A stretch of DNA of 64,000 nucleotides from NCBI RefSeq assembly GCF_021390435.2, contig NZ_JAJVCN010000003.1:1989501-2053500 (forward strand). Direction: 5' to 3'. The notes beneath the pieces are model-generated. The model was not told the DNA's origin. It was given only the letters and a program-made list of their open reading frames with translations, and did not search any database. Every line of letters begins with the position of its first letter. The stretch's first letter is position 1. Below are positions 34,466 to 49,400 of the stretch, in pieces. This DNA comes from Kibdelosporangium philippinense (lineage in GTDB: Bacteria; Actinomycetota; Actinomycetes; Mycobacteriales; Pseudonocardiaceae). The translations under genes were made by a program, and so were the position numbers.

Positions 34466-37400
34466 GATCTCAGGCTCGATCGTCGCGCGTTGCTCGTCGG
34501 AAAGCAATGCGAACGCTTCGAGCTTGCCGTCGTCGTCCGCCTCAACGAACGAGGCCACAGCGGCAACGGCCGCGATGGTCTGCTGGGCGTAAAGATCCCG
34601 CACCGAGAAGTGGACTCCGGCCTGTCTTGCCTTGGTGACCACCGATATCGCGTGCATCGAGTCGCCACCGAGGTCGAAGAAGTTGTCGGTCACGCCGACC
34701 TCCGGCCTGCCGAGCACGGCCTGCCAGATCCCGGCCAGCTCCTTCTCGGTCGCGGTTTCCGCCCGCACATGCGTGTCCGGCACCGGCACGTCGGGTGCGG
34801 GCAGTGCCTTGCGGTTCACCTTTCCGTTGGCTGACAACGGGATCTCGGCGATCCGCAGGATGTGCGGCGGGACCATGTACGCGGGCAGGACCTGGCCGAG
34901 GAACTCCTTGAGCACGCCTGCCATGTCCACGACCGGCTGCGAGACGTCAGCCGACTGGATCTGCTCGTCGGTGATCACGCCGCCGAGGAAGGCGTGCACG
35001 GCGTCCGTGTCGACGACACCGATCGGGCACAGTCCAATGTTTCCTTCGACGGCCGTTGTCATCATCGTCTGACCGAGCTCACCGGCCCGATGCAGGGTTT
35101 CCGGTGTCTTCGGGCCACCAAGCAACACCGCGAACGCGGCGGTGGCGAACACGTCACCGCTGTAGCGGAACACCACCGCTGGGTCGCGATCGTCGTCCCG
35201 TGCGGACAGAGCGCCCTCGGTGAGGTCGAACCAACCCTTGTCCCGGATCCACACCACGACCGGTAATTCGGGCTCAGTAGGCAGGACCGCCAGCAGCCTG
35301 TCCTCGGTGAGGTTCGCAGGTTCGAATGCGCGATACGACTTGCGTGCGGGCACCGGCACTCCATCGCCGAAATGCATCGAGTACGCCCGCAACACCCGAT
35401 GGTCATCGGTCAGCCGACAGGCCTTGCGGATGTCCGCGGCAGGCACCGGAGTCAGGTCCACTCCGCTCGACCGAAGCGCCTGCACGAGATATCCGGCTTC
35501 CAACCGGCAGAAGTCCTCGCTGTTGCGGCCGTACATCGGCTCGATCGCGGCCATGTCCGCCACCAGGTGCAACGTCCAGTCGTCGGTGAGCATGTCCGAG
35601 ACTCGGACGAGTTCGCCGGTGTCTGGCCGGTAGTAGTGCCCGCCGACATAGGCTTGCACCGGGTACAGACCGCCAGCCGACGGGTAATGCCGCTTGCCAA
35701 AGGCGTACTCCCCCAACGCCGCCAGCGCGCGGACGGACCGCGCCGGGCCCGTCAGGTTTCGAATCCCGTTGCGCTGCAACGTGAAGGCCGCACGGTCGGG
35801 CTCGGAGGTGAGCACGTCGCCATGGATCGAGACATCGTCGAACGCAGGCACGACATAGCCGGCCAGTTGTCTGTCCTGAACGGACACAACGGCGGCGCGG
35901 ACCGCCGGGTGTGCCGTCAGCCGGGCCTCGATCTCGCCGAGCTCGATCCGGTGCCCCTGGACCTTGACCTGGTCGTCGTCGCGGCCGAGGAACTCGATGG
36001 TCCCGTCCGGCCGCAGCCTGCCGAGGTCACCCGTGCGATACAGCCGCTCACCTGTCACGGGATGCTCGACGAACCTCAGCGCGGTCTTCGCCGGATCGCC
36101 CCAATATCCACGCGCGAGGCCGATGCCACCGATGTAGAGCTCACCGACGCAGTACACCGGAGCAACCGACAGGTCGTGTTTGAGCACGTAGAACGTCTGG
36201 TTCGCCAGTGCTTTGCCGTACGGGACGCTGCGCCATGACGGATCGACGTCGCCGACGACGTGGTCGATCGACCAGATGGAGGCCTCGGTGGCGCCGCCGA
36301 GGCTGACCAGCAGCACGTCCGGCGCGACCGCCCGCAGCCGCTCCGGCAGGTCGATGGGAATCCAGTCACCGCTGAGCATGACCAGCCGCAGATCGAGCCG
36401 AGCGGGCTGGAAATCCAGCAGCATCTGCAGCAACGCCGGCACCGTGTTCCACAATGTCACTCGTTCGCCGGCCAGGTGGTGCAGCCAGGCCTGTGGATCA
36501 CGAGACTCGTCGGGTGACGGCAAAACCAGCGTGCCGCCAGCGCCGAGCACCCCGAAGACGTCGTAGACCGACAGGTCGAAGCTCATGCTGGACAAGCCGA
36601 GCACGGTGTCCGCTTCGGTCACGGCGTACCGGTCGTTGATGTCCAGCACGGTGTTCAGTGCGCCGCGGTGGTCGATCATCACGCCTTTCGGCGTCCCGGT
36701 CGATCCGGACGTGAAGATCACGTACGCGAGGTCGGTCTCCGCCTGCCGGGGCTGTTCGAACTCGAGTTCCCCGTCGGCGAACAACGTCTCGTCGACGATC
36801 AGTGTGGGCAGCTCGCACGCCACCCCCTCGACCGTGAGAACCTGCTCGACCGCACCGATCTCAAGCAGTTGCCGGATCCGCTCGGCAGGCAAGGACGCGT
36901 CGATCGGCAGATACGCCGCACCGGCCCGCAGGATCGCCAACGCGGCGACAACCTGCTGCCAGCCCTTGTGCATCAGGATCGCGACAAGCCCGCCGGGTCG
37001 CACCCGCGCGGCCAGCCGTTGGCTGGCCAGCCCGAGTTCCCGGTACGTGACCCGGCGTCCACTCGCGACCACCGCGACCTTGTCGCCCCGCAGGCGAATC
37101 TGCTCAAGCAGAGGCTGGTGCAACCGCGCCGGGAACGACGGCGCGAAGTCTTTGGCCGTGTCGTTGACTTCGGCGACCAACGCCCGATGCGCGGCGGGAA
37201 GCGTGTCCCTTTGGCCGTCGGGGACGTTCTCCAGCAGCTCGATGAACGCCGCGAACATGTCGTCGAGCATGCCGTCGGGAAACAGGCCGCTGACGCTGTC
37301 CCAGTTGCACGACAGGGCACCGTCGATCTCGCTGACCTGGAAGTCCAGCCACACCTGCGGTGTCTGGCTGACCGTGTAGACGCCGTCGGAGTCGAACGGA

Positions 37401-40400
37401 CCTGGCTTTCCCGACCGGTTGCCGAGGCCGAGCGTGCTGGTGACCACCACGGGATACGTGACTGTGGTCGCGTGCCTGCGGGACAGCTCGCGCTGGACCT
37501 CGACGCCGGTGAAGTGCCGGTGTTCCAGGTCGGCGAACAACCGCCGTTGCAGTGCCGCGAACTTGTCGACCAGCGTGGCTCCGGCCTGCCGGTGATCGAC
37601 TTCCAGCAGCGTCAACGAGGTGAAGTCGCCGACGATCCGCTCGACCTGCTCGTGGAACTCGATCCGGTTGAACAGCGTGAGGTTCAACGCGAAGTGCGGC
37701 GACTGGGCCCATCTGGCGAGCACTTCGGCGAAGCAGCCGATGACGAGCACCGACGGCGTGATGCTCAGCCGTGCGGCGAACTGTTTGAGCTCGGCCCACT
37801 TTTCCGGCGTGGTGAAATGCCGCCGACCTTCGAACGCCGGTGTGGTGATCTCGGCCGGGTCCACCGCGAACGGCAGGTTCGGTGCCATCGGGAATTCCGC
37901 GATCCGGTCGAGCCAGTACGTGCGAGACGGCACCATGAACTCGGTGTCCCGCAGCCGTTGTGCCGACAGCACGTAGTCCCGGAAGGTGATGTCGACGGGC
38001 GGCAACGGCTCGTCCGGGTTCTCGTACAGCCGCATCCACTCGTCGAACAGTTGCAGAAAACTCGCGGCGTCCAGTGAGAACGCGTCGATACTGATGTGCA
38101 CGTACGACCGCGCCGGGCTCTCCCGGCTGACACACACCTCGAACAGCGGCCATTCGTAGCCGGAGAAGACCTGGTGGGACATCCGTTCCCGGATCTTCAT
38201 CCGGTCTTGGCCGTCGTGCACGCGCAGGACGTACTCACCCACCTCCGGCAGGATCCGTTGCCGCCCATCCGGGGTGAGCACCATCCGCAGCATCGGATGA
38301 CGCTGGATGAGCCGGTTCCATGCGCGCTGGTAGCGGGTGATGTCAAGGTCCTGTGCGGGCATCTCGATGTAACTGTGCGTCCCGATGTTGCCGAGGTCGA
38401 AATGCCCGCCCCGGCCAAGCCAGTACGCCTGCTGGATGTCGGTGAGCGGGAACGGCTCGAAGGCGTTGCCCGGATCCGTCCACAGTGGATCTACTTGGGG
38501 TCGGGCCGCGCTGTCCTCGTCGATGTGCGCCGACAGTCGCGCGACCGTGGGGAACTCGAGGACAGCTCGCAGCGGCACGGGCTTGCCGACGTGCTGGGAG
38601 ATCCGGTTGACCAGCCGCACGGCCAGCAGGGAATGCCCGCCGAGGCGGAAGAAGTTGTCGGCGACCCCGATCTGCTCGACGCCGAGGACGTCCTGCCAGA
38701 TCGGCAGCAGCACGGCCTCGGTCGGTGTGCTCGGCGCGAGCCGGTCGGCCGTGCCGAAGTCCGGTTGCGGCAGCCTGCGCCGGTCCACTTTGCCCACTTT
38801 GGTCAGCGGCAACGCCGTCATCGGCACGAAGATCGCCGGGATCATGTAGTCCGGCACCCGGGACCGCAGGTACTCGTGCAGAGCCGGACCGGTGACCGCG
38901 CCGACGACGTAGGCGACCAGTTGCTGGCGGTCCTGGCGAGCGACCACGACGACGTCGTCGACCGCTGGATGCCGCTGCAGCACCTGCTCGATCTCACCGA
39001 TTTCGACGCGATAGCCCCGGATCTTGATCTGGTCGTCCGACCGGCCGAAGAACTCGAGCCTGCCGTCGGGCAACCGGCGAACGCGGTCACCGCTGCGATA
39101 GACGCGTTCGCCGAACAGCTCGACGAACTTCACGGCGGTGAGTTCAGGTTGGTTGAGGTAGCCGAGCGCGACGCCGTCGCCGCCAATGCACAGTTCACCT
39201 GGCAGACCGTCCGGCTGCACCTGGTCGTTGCGGTCCACGACGTACGCGCGGAGGTTGCCGATCACATGCCCGACCGACGGCACCGACCCGACCGTGAGGT
39301 CCTCGATGACCTCATAGCTCACGGCGTGCGTCTCGCTGGGGCCGTACTCGTTGACGAACACGATCCCGTTGTCTTCGATCAGCGCCTTGACGGCCGCGGT
39401 GATCTTGAGGGTCTCGCCGCCGACGATGACTTCACGCAGGCTCGTGACATCCCGTGCGGCTCTGGCGTACTCGTCGGCGACGAGATAGAGCATCGCGGTC
39501 GGGATGAAAAGCCGTTCGATCCGGTTGGCGGCGATCATGTCAAGCACCGCGGCCGGGTCCATCCGGTCATCCGCCGAGATCAGCACCAGCTCGCTGCCGG
39601 TACGCCAGGCGGTGACGATCTCCTGGATCGACACGTCGAACGACAGCGCCGCGTACTGCAGTGTCCGCATCCGCCCGGTGATGGGCGACATGGCGACCAG
39701 GTTTTCCAACGTCCGGTGGGTCTGCAGCAAGGCTTTCGGTGTCCCGGTCGACCCCGATGTGTAGATCAGGTACGCGAGGCCGCCTTGCGGTACCCGGCGC
39801 TCGACCGGCGCGTCGGACGCCTGGCCGACGGTCGCCGAATCGACGCGGATCGCCTTGCCGGGCAACCTGTCTGCCAGCTCGGACGTGGTGAGCACGGTTT
39901 CGATCGACGCATCCCGCAGCATGTGCTCGAGGCGTGCGCTCGGCGCGTCGAGCTCCAGCGCGACATACGCGCCACCGGCCTTGAACACGGCCAGCACACT
40001 GACGATGAGATCGATCGAACTGCGCGGCAGCAGGATGCCAGCGACGACATCCGGCCCGACACCAGCGTCGATGAGCACATGTGCGAGGCGGTTAGCTCGT
40101 CGGTCCAGTTCGCCATACGTGATCTGCTCGCCATACGCCGTGACAGCGATGGCTTCAGGTGGTTGTTCGGAGACATATTCGTGGGGCAGGTGCTGCTGGT
40201 CGTACTCGTATGCCATGGCATTCCAGTTCGCCAGCTGCCGCCACTCTTCATCGTCCATAAAGGACAGTCGTGAGATCGGTGCGCCCGGTTCGGCCAGTAT
40301 CGCGGACAGCAGGCGCCCGAAGTGCGCTGCCATCCGTTCGATGGTGCCTGCCTCGAAGAGGTCGGTCGCGTATTCCCAGCTCAGGCTGAGTTCGCCGGGG

Positions 40401-43400
40401 AACTCGATGACATCGAGGGTCAGGTCGAACTTGGCGGTCGCGCCGTCCGGCTTGAACACCGACGCGGTCAGCTCCGGCAGGTCGAACGCCCCTTGGTCGT
40501 TGTTCTGCAGGACGAGCATGATCTGGAACAGCGGATGGTGGCTCAGGCTCCGATCCGGCGCCAACTCGTCGACGAGCACGTCGAACGGGACCGACTGGCG
40601 GTCGAGCGTGTCCATCACGTCCGCACGGCTTTGGCGCAGCAACTCGGCGAACGTCGGGTCGCCGGCCAGATCGGTGCGCAACACCACGGTGTTGACGAAG
40701 AAACCAAGCAGATCGGCTGTTTCGGCACGGTCCCGGTTGGCGACCGGTGTGCCCACCACGATGTCGGTGTCGTCGGCGTAGCGCGAAAGCAGACAGGCGA
40801 AGGCGGCGTGCAGCACGTTGAACAGCGTCACACCGTGCTCTTCGGCCAGCGCCCGCAACCCAGCGGAGTCCACTGTGGTCACGTGGGTCGCGCCACGGTG
40901 GCTTTGTCGCGCGGGACGCGGATGATCCAGTGGCAGGCCGTGGATCGACGGCAGGTCGGCCAATCGGTCGAGCCAGAACTCCGTGTCGCCGACCGGCCGC
41001 TGCCGATCCCAAGCGGCGTAGTCGGCGTACTGAATCTCCAGCGGCGGCAACGGATTCGGCGCACCGCGCACTGCCGCCCGATAGAACGCGGTCAGTTCGT
41101 TCGCCAGGATCCCCATCGACCAGCCGTCTGCCGCGATGTGGTGCATCGACAGCAGCAGTACGTGGTGGTCTCCGGCCACTTCGACCAGCGTGGCCCGCAG
41201 CATCGGGCCGGTGGTCAGGTCGAACCGGGCCCGCGCCACGCGCATCGCCACCTGGTCGAGGTCCTCGGTCACGACGGGCAGATCGATCTCGCGCGGCTCC
41301 GACACGACCTGGTACGCGAGGCCATCCTGCGAGTGATAGGTGGTGCGCAGGATCTCGTGCCGTTCGACGATGTCACCGAGGGCACATCGCAAAGCCGCGA
41401 TGTCGAGTTTCCCCATCAGCCGCAACGCGGTGGAGATCGTGTACTGGGTGGTGTCCTGGTCGAGCTGGTCGATCAGCCACAAGCGTTGCTGCGCCGACGA
41501 AAGCGCCAGCCGTGACCGGCGATCCACCCGCTCGATGCCCGCACTCGGCACAGCCGTTGCCGCGTCGATCACCCTGGCGAGGCGACGGATCGTCGGCTGC
41601 TCGAACACCACGCGGATCGGGATGTCGGCCTGCCACTGGTCCCTGACCAACGCGACCAGCCTGGCTGCGAGTAGCGAATGGCCTCCCAGTGCGAAGAAAC
41701 TCGTCCGCACACCGGGCTCGGCGACGTCGAGCAAGTCCTGCCAGAGAGTGACCAGTGCCCGCTCGGTGTCGTTGTCCGGCACGGAGTCGTCGCCGAGCAC
41801 CGGCATCGGAAGCGCGGCCCGGTCCACCTTGCCGTTGGCGTTCATCGGCAACTCGTCAAGCCGCGTGACCACTGCGGGCACCATGTAGTCAGGCAGCCTG
41901 CCTTCGACGTACTCCCGCAGGTCGGTCTCGCCGGTTGCCACGACATACGCGGCCAGGATCTCGGTACCGCCAAGGTCAACCACGGTGGCCACCGCGGCCG
42001 TGACGGTCTCGTTCGCCAGCAGGCAGGCTTCGATCTCGGTGAGCTCGATCCGGGCACCGCGCAGTTTGACCTGCAGGTCCACCCGGCCAAGCAGGCCGAG
42101 CTGCCCGTCAGCGCGCCAGAAAGCCAGATCGCCCGTGCGATACATCCGGACGCCCCGGCGGACCACAAATCGGTGCTCGGTGAGCTCGGGATCGTTCAGG
42201 TAGTCCCGCGCGAGGGCTGGCCCGGCAATGTACAGCTCGCCCGGTACCCCGATCGGGCAAGGCTGACCTGCTGGACTCAGCACGTACGCCTGGACGTTGC
42301 CCAGTGGACGGCCGATCGGCACAGGCCCGTCCGCAATCGCGTCGCCTGCCGCGGATTCGAAATACGTGCTGTCGACCGCGGCCTCGGTCAACCCGTATGA
42401 GTTGACCAGAATTGTCTGCTCTGCCACCACATTACGGGCTTTGCCGAGGTCGGCACCGTGCCAACGGTCCGAACCCGCCACAAGGAAACGCAGTGTGGTC
42501 AGCCGGGCGCCGGCCCGGTCGAGGTGATCGACCAGGTTGGTGAGGGTGAGCGGGACGAACTCGGCGAAGTGGATGTCCTGTGCCTCGATCAACGCGTGCA
42601 GCTCGACGGGGTCGAGCAGCGTGTCCTTCGGACAGATCACCAGCCGCCCGCCCGAGCACAGCGCACGCACCATGTCGCCGACCGACACGTCGAACCCGAT
42701 TCCGGCCGCCTGCAGGTGGTTTCGGGTTTCGTCGAGCCGGTATGCCCGCTCCCACGCGTGGAAGCTGGACAGGATGGCCCGGTGCTCGACGCGGACGCCC
42801 TTGGGTCGTCCAGTCGATCCGGACGTGTAGATCGTGTAGGCGATGTCCGACGAGGACACTCGTCTGCCTGGATTGTGGTTCGCCGCACCGGTTTCGACAC
42901 CCGTCAGGACGTGCACCGGCTTGGCGTCGGCCACGATCGCGTGCACGCGATGCTCCGGCAGCTCGGGGCTGATCGGCACATAGCCCGCGCCGGCCTTCAG
43001 AATGCCGAGGAAGGCCGCGACGCTCTCGATCGACCGTTCCATGTGCACACCGACAAGGTCGTCCGCCGCTGCTCCACGGTCGATCAGGTCGTTGGCCACC
43101 TGGTTGGCCATGGCGTTCAGCTCGCCGTACGTGATCTGGCGGGTTCCGTCGACGACCGCGACCGTCTCTGGCTGCCGGTCGGCGCACTGCTCGAACAGCT
43201 CGTGCAGGCACTTGTCCGGATAGTCCAGCACGACTCCGCTGCCGGACACCGTCGACACCAAGGGAATCTCAGCGACCTTGCCTTCTGGTTCGGCCGTGAC
43301 CACGGTCAGCAGCTGCTCGAAATCGGCCGCCATCCGCTCCACAGTGGACCGGTCGAGCAGATCGGTGCTGTACTCCCAGCTCACCTCGAGTTCACCGGCG

Positions 43401-46400
43401 CGCTCGACCACGTCGAGGATCAGATCCAGCCGGGCCTGTGCGTGTTCGAAGCGCAGTACGGTACCGCGCACACCCGGCAGCTCGAAGAAACCACCGTCGT
43501 TGTTGTGCAGGATCAGCATCAGCTGGATCAGGGGCGGGTAGGCCGGGCTGCGCTCGATGCCCAGCCGGTCAAGCAGTTGCTCGAACGGCACCTGCTGGTG
43601 TTCGTACGCGCCAAGTGCCCGCCGCCGGTTCTCGGCGAGCAGCTCGGTGAATGTCGGATCCGCGCGGAAATCGGCCCGCAGTGCGACCGGGTTCATGAAC
43701 GGCCCGACGAGCCGGGACACCTCGGCCTGTTCACGGTTGGCCAGTGTGGTGCCGACGACCACGTCATCGGCGTTGGAGTACCTGGCAACCAGAGCCGCGA
43801 ATCCGGCGTGCAGAACCATGAACAGCGTCGAACCGCTGTCCAGTGCGAGCGCCCGCACGGCCGCGGTCAGTTCTTGGCCGAGGACTTGCCGTACGGTGTC
43901 GCCGCGGTGGCTCCGCACAGCCGGTCGTGGCCGGTCCAGCGGAAGGCCGTGCAGCACTGGGACATCGGCGAGCTCGTCGGCCCAATACTCGATCTGCTCG
44001 GCAAGGGGGGCGCCAGCCAGCTGGGTTCGCTGCCACACCGCGTAATCCGCGTACCGCACCGGTTGCGGCTCAAGCGTTTCCGACCGGTACAGGCTGGTGA
44101 TCTCCTCGTAGAGCACACCGTTCGACCAGCCGTCAGACGCGATGTGATGCACGGTCAGCAAGAGCACGTGCCTCTGGTCGCCGAGGCGCAGCACCTTCGC
44201 GCGCAGCGAGGCCTCGCGGGTGAGGTCGAACGGCTTGTCGACTTCCTCGCGGGCCAGCCGTTCAACGTCCGCCTCGGACGCATCGAGCATCGGCAGCTCG
44301 AAGCCGAGGCCCTGCCGGACGTCCTGCCGAACACCGTCGTCTGTCCGGTGATACGTGGTCCGCAGGATCTCGTGCCGCTCGATCAGCTTGCGGAAGGTCC
44401 GTTCCAGCGACGGCACATCCAGCTCGCCGTCGAGCTGGATGGCTGCCATCACGGCGTGCTGCGGGGTCTCCGGGTTCAGCTGGTCAAGCAGCCAGAACCG
44501 CTGCTGACCGAACGACACCGGCAACGGTCCGGACCGGTCGACCGGCCGGATCGGGGCCACATCCCGCCGGGTCGCGAGTTCCACCACCCCGGCCAGATCT
44601 CGGAGTGTCTGGTGCGCGAAGACCGTGCTGATGCTGATGTCCGCCTGCCAGCGGCGCCGGATCTCGGCGACGAGCCTGGTAGCCAGCAGGGAATGGCCGC
44701 CGGCGTGGAAGAAGTTCGTCAGGGCGCCGACCCGCCGCACCTTCAGCACTCGTTGCCACAACGCGGCGAGTTCCATTTCGACCGCACCGGCCAGTTCGGT
44801 GTCGTCCGGTGCGCTGAAGGCGGGGTCGGGAAGTGCGTTTCGGTCCACTTTCCCGTTGGCGGACAGCGGCATCCGTTCCAGCGGGACGAACACCGACGGC
44901 ACAAGGTACTCAGGCAGCCGGTCGGCCAGATACTCGCGCAGGTCCTGGCGAAGACCGACCACGTACGCCACGAGCAGCTCATCTCGCGCCACCACAACGG
45001 CATCGGCCACGTCGGGATGGGCGTGCAGGACTGATTCGATCTCGCCGAGCTCGACCCGGAAACCGCGGATCTTCACCTGGTGGTCGAGCCTGCCGAGGAA
45101 CTCGAGTGCGCCATCCCGCCTGCGGCGCACCAGATCGCCGGTGCGGTAGAGCCGCTCGCCCTCCCGCATCACGAACCGCTCGCTGGTCAGGTCCTGGCGG
45201 TGCAGGTAACCGCGAGCCAGTCCGACGCCACCGATGTACAGCTCGCCAGGTGCGCCAGGCGGAACGTCCCGCATGTGTTCGTCAAGCACGGACAACGTGG
45301 TGTTCTGAATTGGATGTCCAATGGGGACAGTCTGGTCACCGGCGTGGCACGTCCATTGGCTGACGTCGATCGTGGCCTCGGTCGGGCCGTAGAGGTTGTG
45401 CAACGAAGCGTCCGTGCCTGTGGCGAAGAACGCGGACGTCACCGATTTCGGCAGCGCCTCGCCACTGCAGAACACCTGCCGGACCGAGACGCATTCGTGC
45501 CAGCGACCGTGCTCGAGCATCGCCCGCAGCATCGACGGCACGAAGTGGATCGTGGTGACGCCATCGGACTTGATCACGTCGACCAGGTGATCGGGGTCCT
45601 TGTGGCCGTCCGGCCGCAGGATCACCAACCGGGCTCCGGTGATCAACGGCCAGGTCAGCTCCCACACCGACACGTCGAAACTGAACGGCGTCTTCTGCAG
45701 GACGACATCCGAACCGGTCAGCCGGTACTCGGCGGCCATCCAGTGAATCCGGTTGACCAGCGCCCGATGCTCGACCATCACCCCTTTCGGCTCGCCGGTC
45801 GACCCGGAGGTGAAGATCACGTACGCGAGGTCGTTCGGCGACGCGTCTCTCGCCGGGTTCACGTCCGGGTACCCGCGGGCTGCGGCAATGTCCTTCTCGG
45901 TGAGGACGGCGGCCAGTCCCGCGCTCATCTGGCGCAGCCGAGCCGCCGGATACGACGGCTCCAGCGGAACGTAGGCCGCGCCTGCCTTCCAGATCCCGTA
46001 GATCCCGGCGACCATCTCAATACCGCGCTCGACCTGCAGCCCGACCGGGTCGTCCGGCCCGATCCCCCGTTCGGTCAACGTATGCGCCACCTGGTTCGCC
46101 AAGGCATTGAGTTCGACGAACGTCATCTCCCGGCCTTCGAACGACACCGCGACCGCGTGCGGTGTCCGTTCGACCTGTGCCTCGAAAAGCTCATGGACAC
46201 AGTCATGTTCGGGGAACGGCGCGGCGGTGTCGTTGCTCGCCTTGATCGCCGCGGCCTGTGTGGGACTGAGGACCGAGGGCCGAGGCTCACCTGCCAGGAT
46301 CGCGGCGACCAGGGTCTCGTAGGAGTCGCTCAACGCGGCAACGGTCTCCGCGTCGAAGATGTCGGTGGCGTACTCCCACATGAGATCGAGCGAATCGCCT

Positions 46401-49400
46401 CGATCGCGCACATACAGTGAGAGGTCGAACTTCGCGGTTCGATGATCCTGGTCTAGCAGCGATGTCCGCACACCGGTGAGCTGCGGCGCGGTCGCGTCCT
46501 CGACCGCGAACATCACTTGGAAGAGCGGATGCAGCGCCGGGTCGCGTTCCGGGTTGATCTGCGCGACGACCATGTCGAACGGCGCCGCCTGGTGCTCGAA
46601 CGCCTCGGTCGCCATGGCGGCGGTCCTCGCCAGCACTTCGTCGAACGCCGGCGAGCCGGTGAAGTCCGTCCGCAGCACGACGGTGTTGACGAAACAGCCG
46701 GTAAGCCCAGCGGTGCTGGGGTTTTCCCGGTTGGCGACGGGTGTCCCGACCACGATGTCGGTTGCACCGGAGTAACGGTGCAGCAGCGAGGCGAAGGCCG
46801 CCTCCAGGATCATGAACTGGGTAACCCCACGCTCTCGCGCCAAAGCCGCCAACGCGTCCCGGCCCGGCAGTGGACGACGCACCAGGGCACCGCGATGGCT
46901 CCGCAGCCTTGGACGCGGCCGGTCCAACGCAAGTCCGTGTGACGCTGGAAGATCTGCGAGCCGATCGGTCCAATAGGACACGTCGAACGCCCGGCCCTCG
47001 TCCCATTCCGCGTAGTCCACGTATCGCGTGACCAGGTCATCCAAGCCGCGGCCGTCGTACAGCGCACTGAGTTCCTCGAACAACACGCCAAAGGACGCGC
47101 CATCAGCGGCCAGATGGTGCACGGACAACACCAGGACGTGCGCCTCAGGTTCGAGCCGGACCAGCGCCGCGCGCAGCGGTGACACCGTGAGATCGAACGG
47201 TGTGTCGGCAAACCGCCGCGCGATCGACAGATCGTCGGTGTGTCGCAGTTGAAACGCGTTCGTCGTCACGCGTTGCGTGGGCCCGTGGTAGCTCGCGCGC
47301 AGGCTTTCATGTCTGTCCACTAAGGACTTGAGGACGTTGTCGAGCCTTGTCACGTCAAGCGGACCGTCGATGCGGATGAGCACAGGCGGGATGTTGTAGG
47401 TGGTCGTGCCGGGGTTGTGCTGTTCGTGCAGCCAGATGCGTTGTTGTGCGTGGGAGAGCGGATAACTGTCACGCTCAGCCACCCTCGGGATGGTCATCCG
47501 TGGCCCGATATGCGCGGCCAATGCTTCGACAGTGGGATTCTTGAAAATCGTCGACACCGTGACATCAGCGCGAAGCCGGGCCCGGACCGCCACGGTCAGC
47601 CTGCTGGCGACTAGAGAATGCCCGCCGAGAGCGAAGAAATCGTCGTGCACACCGACCTGCGGCACGTCCAGAAACTCCTGCCACAGCAGGCAGAGTTCCC
47701 GTTCCACAGCGGTTCGTGGCGGGAGGTACCCGTCGCGCGCCTCGGGCAAGGGCAAAGCGGCCCGGTCAATCTTGCCGTTGGCGTTGAGCGGTAAGGAATC
47801 GAGCCGCACGATGTGCGCCGGAACCATGTAGTCAGGCAGGAACTCCGGTACGCCAGGCACTTCGTCGGCGGCGACGTAGGCGACGAGCTGCTTTCCCGTC
47901 GGAGTGTCCCGCGCGATGACGACCGCTGCGTCGACACCGTCCTGCGCGCCGAGAGCGTGCTCGATTTCGCTGAGCTCGATCCGGAAGCCGCGGATCTTGA
48001 CCTGGTCGTCGGTCCGGCCGAGGAACTCCATGCTGCCGTCAGGCAGGTATCTGACCAGGTCACCGGTCCGATAGAGCCGTTCACCGCCGACCATGGCGAA
48101 CCGCTGAGCGGTCAGATCGTCATTGCCGAGGTAGCCGCGCGCGATCGTGCTTCCGCCAAGCCACAGTTCACCCGGGCTTCCCGCGGGAGTCAGGCCCCTC
48201 GACGGGTCGAGGACGTAAGTGCTCGTGTAGCCGAACCGCTTGCCGATGCAATGCGGGACATCGCGATGCGTTCCCTCGTTCACGTGGTGGAACGTGCTGA
48301 TGATCGTGGCTTCGGTCGGGCCGTACAGCTCGATCACCTGAGCCGTTGGGAAATGCGACATCAGATCGTCCAGCAGGCGCCTCGGTACCGCGTCACCACC
48401 GACGAGCAGGCACCGAAGTGCCGGATAGTGGCCGCCTGCATGCTCGAGCCATGCGCTCATCAGGCTCGGGACGGCATGGAAGAACGTCGCGTCGCTCGTG
48501 TGCTCGACCAGCTCAACGATGTCCGTGACCTGTTCGGCGTCAACGAGGACAGTGGTTCCGCCGCTGATCAACGGCAGCAACAGTTCCAGCAACGAGATGT
48601 CGAAAGCAGGTGACGCCAGGCTCGGCAACACGTCCATGGCGCCGAACCCGAACTCCCGCTGAGCACCTACCAGTGTCGTGGCCAGGTGCTGGTGCTCGAC
48701 CGCGCATCCCTTCGGCTTGCCCGTCGTGCCTGAGGTGTAGATGACGTACGCGAGCGAGTCCGGCCGGGCCTCGATGTCCGGATCAGTGTCCGGGAATCCG
48801 CCGGCGTCGATCGTGTCCATGACCAGGTGTGCCTGCGCGTCAGCGGCCATGAACGCCAGCCGTCGATCGGGAAGCCGCGGGTCCAACGGCAGATATGCCG
48901 CGCCGGATTTGAGTATGCCGAGCAATCCCACCAGCAGGTCGATCGACCGTTCCATGCGCAGGCCGACGACATCGTCGGTACGTATCCCCTTGCCCACCAA
49001 GCAATGCGCCACCTGGTTGGCACGCCGATCCAGTTCGCCATAGGTGAGTGACTGCTCTGCCATCCGCACAGCCACCGCGTCCGGACTGTTCGCGGCGACC
49101 TGCTCGAACAGGTTGTGCACGCACGCTCGTACGCTGTCCTGATCCGCTTTGCCAGCAGTCAGCAGCACATCGCGTTCGGCGTCGTCCACCAGAGGTATGT
49201 CCGCGATGGGACCAGCCGAGCCTCGGCAGAAGATCTCATAGCGGGCGGCCAGATCCGGATCGTCGAAGACCACCGGGCCGTCCCAGATGGTCACAGTCAC
49301 CGGCAGATCCGCGTCGATCGAGTACCTGGCGAGCAGATCTCGCGGATACGTCCCAGCCAAGCCGGCCAGCGAATCGTCCACCGCGTGCCGGGCGTCGGCC

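Noticed and set aside
32489..45034. Very long open frames on the plus strand opposite the NRPS (for example 32489-34834, 38096-40273, 42458-45034)
   Set aside because: They are codon-bias shadows of a high-GC gene: no conserved protein sequence, rich in Arg, His and Gln, and exactly antiparallel to NRPS core motifs.
34480..47500. Hidden epimerase domains in the NRPS
   Set aside because: Each PCP is followed directly by a C or Cy domain, or by the TE; no extra E-type block is seen.
47740..49120. A1 as a hydroxyphenylglycine-activating domain
   Set aside because: The code DILHLGLIIK shares 7 of 10 with Hpg but 8 of 10 with Gly, F-A(Gly) loading modules have precedent, and no Hpg biosynthesis genes are present.
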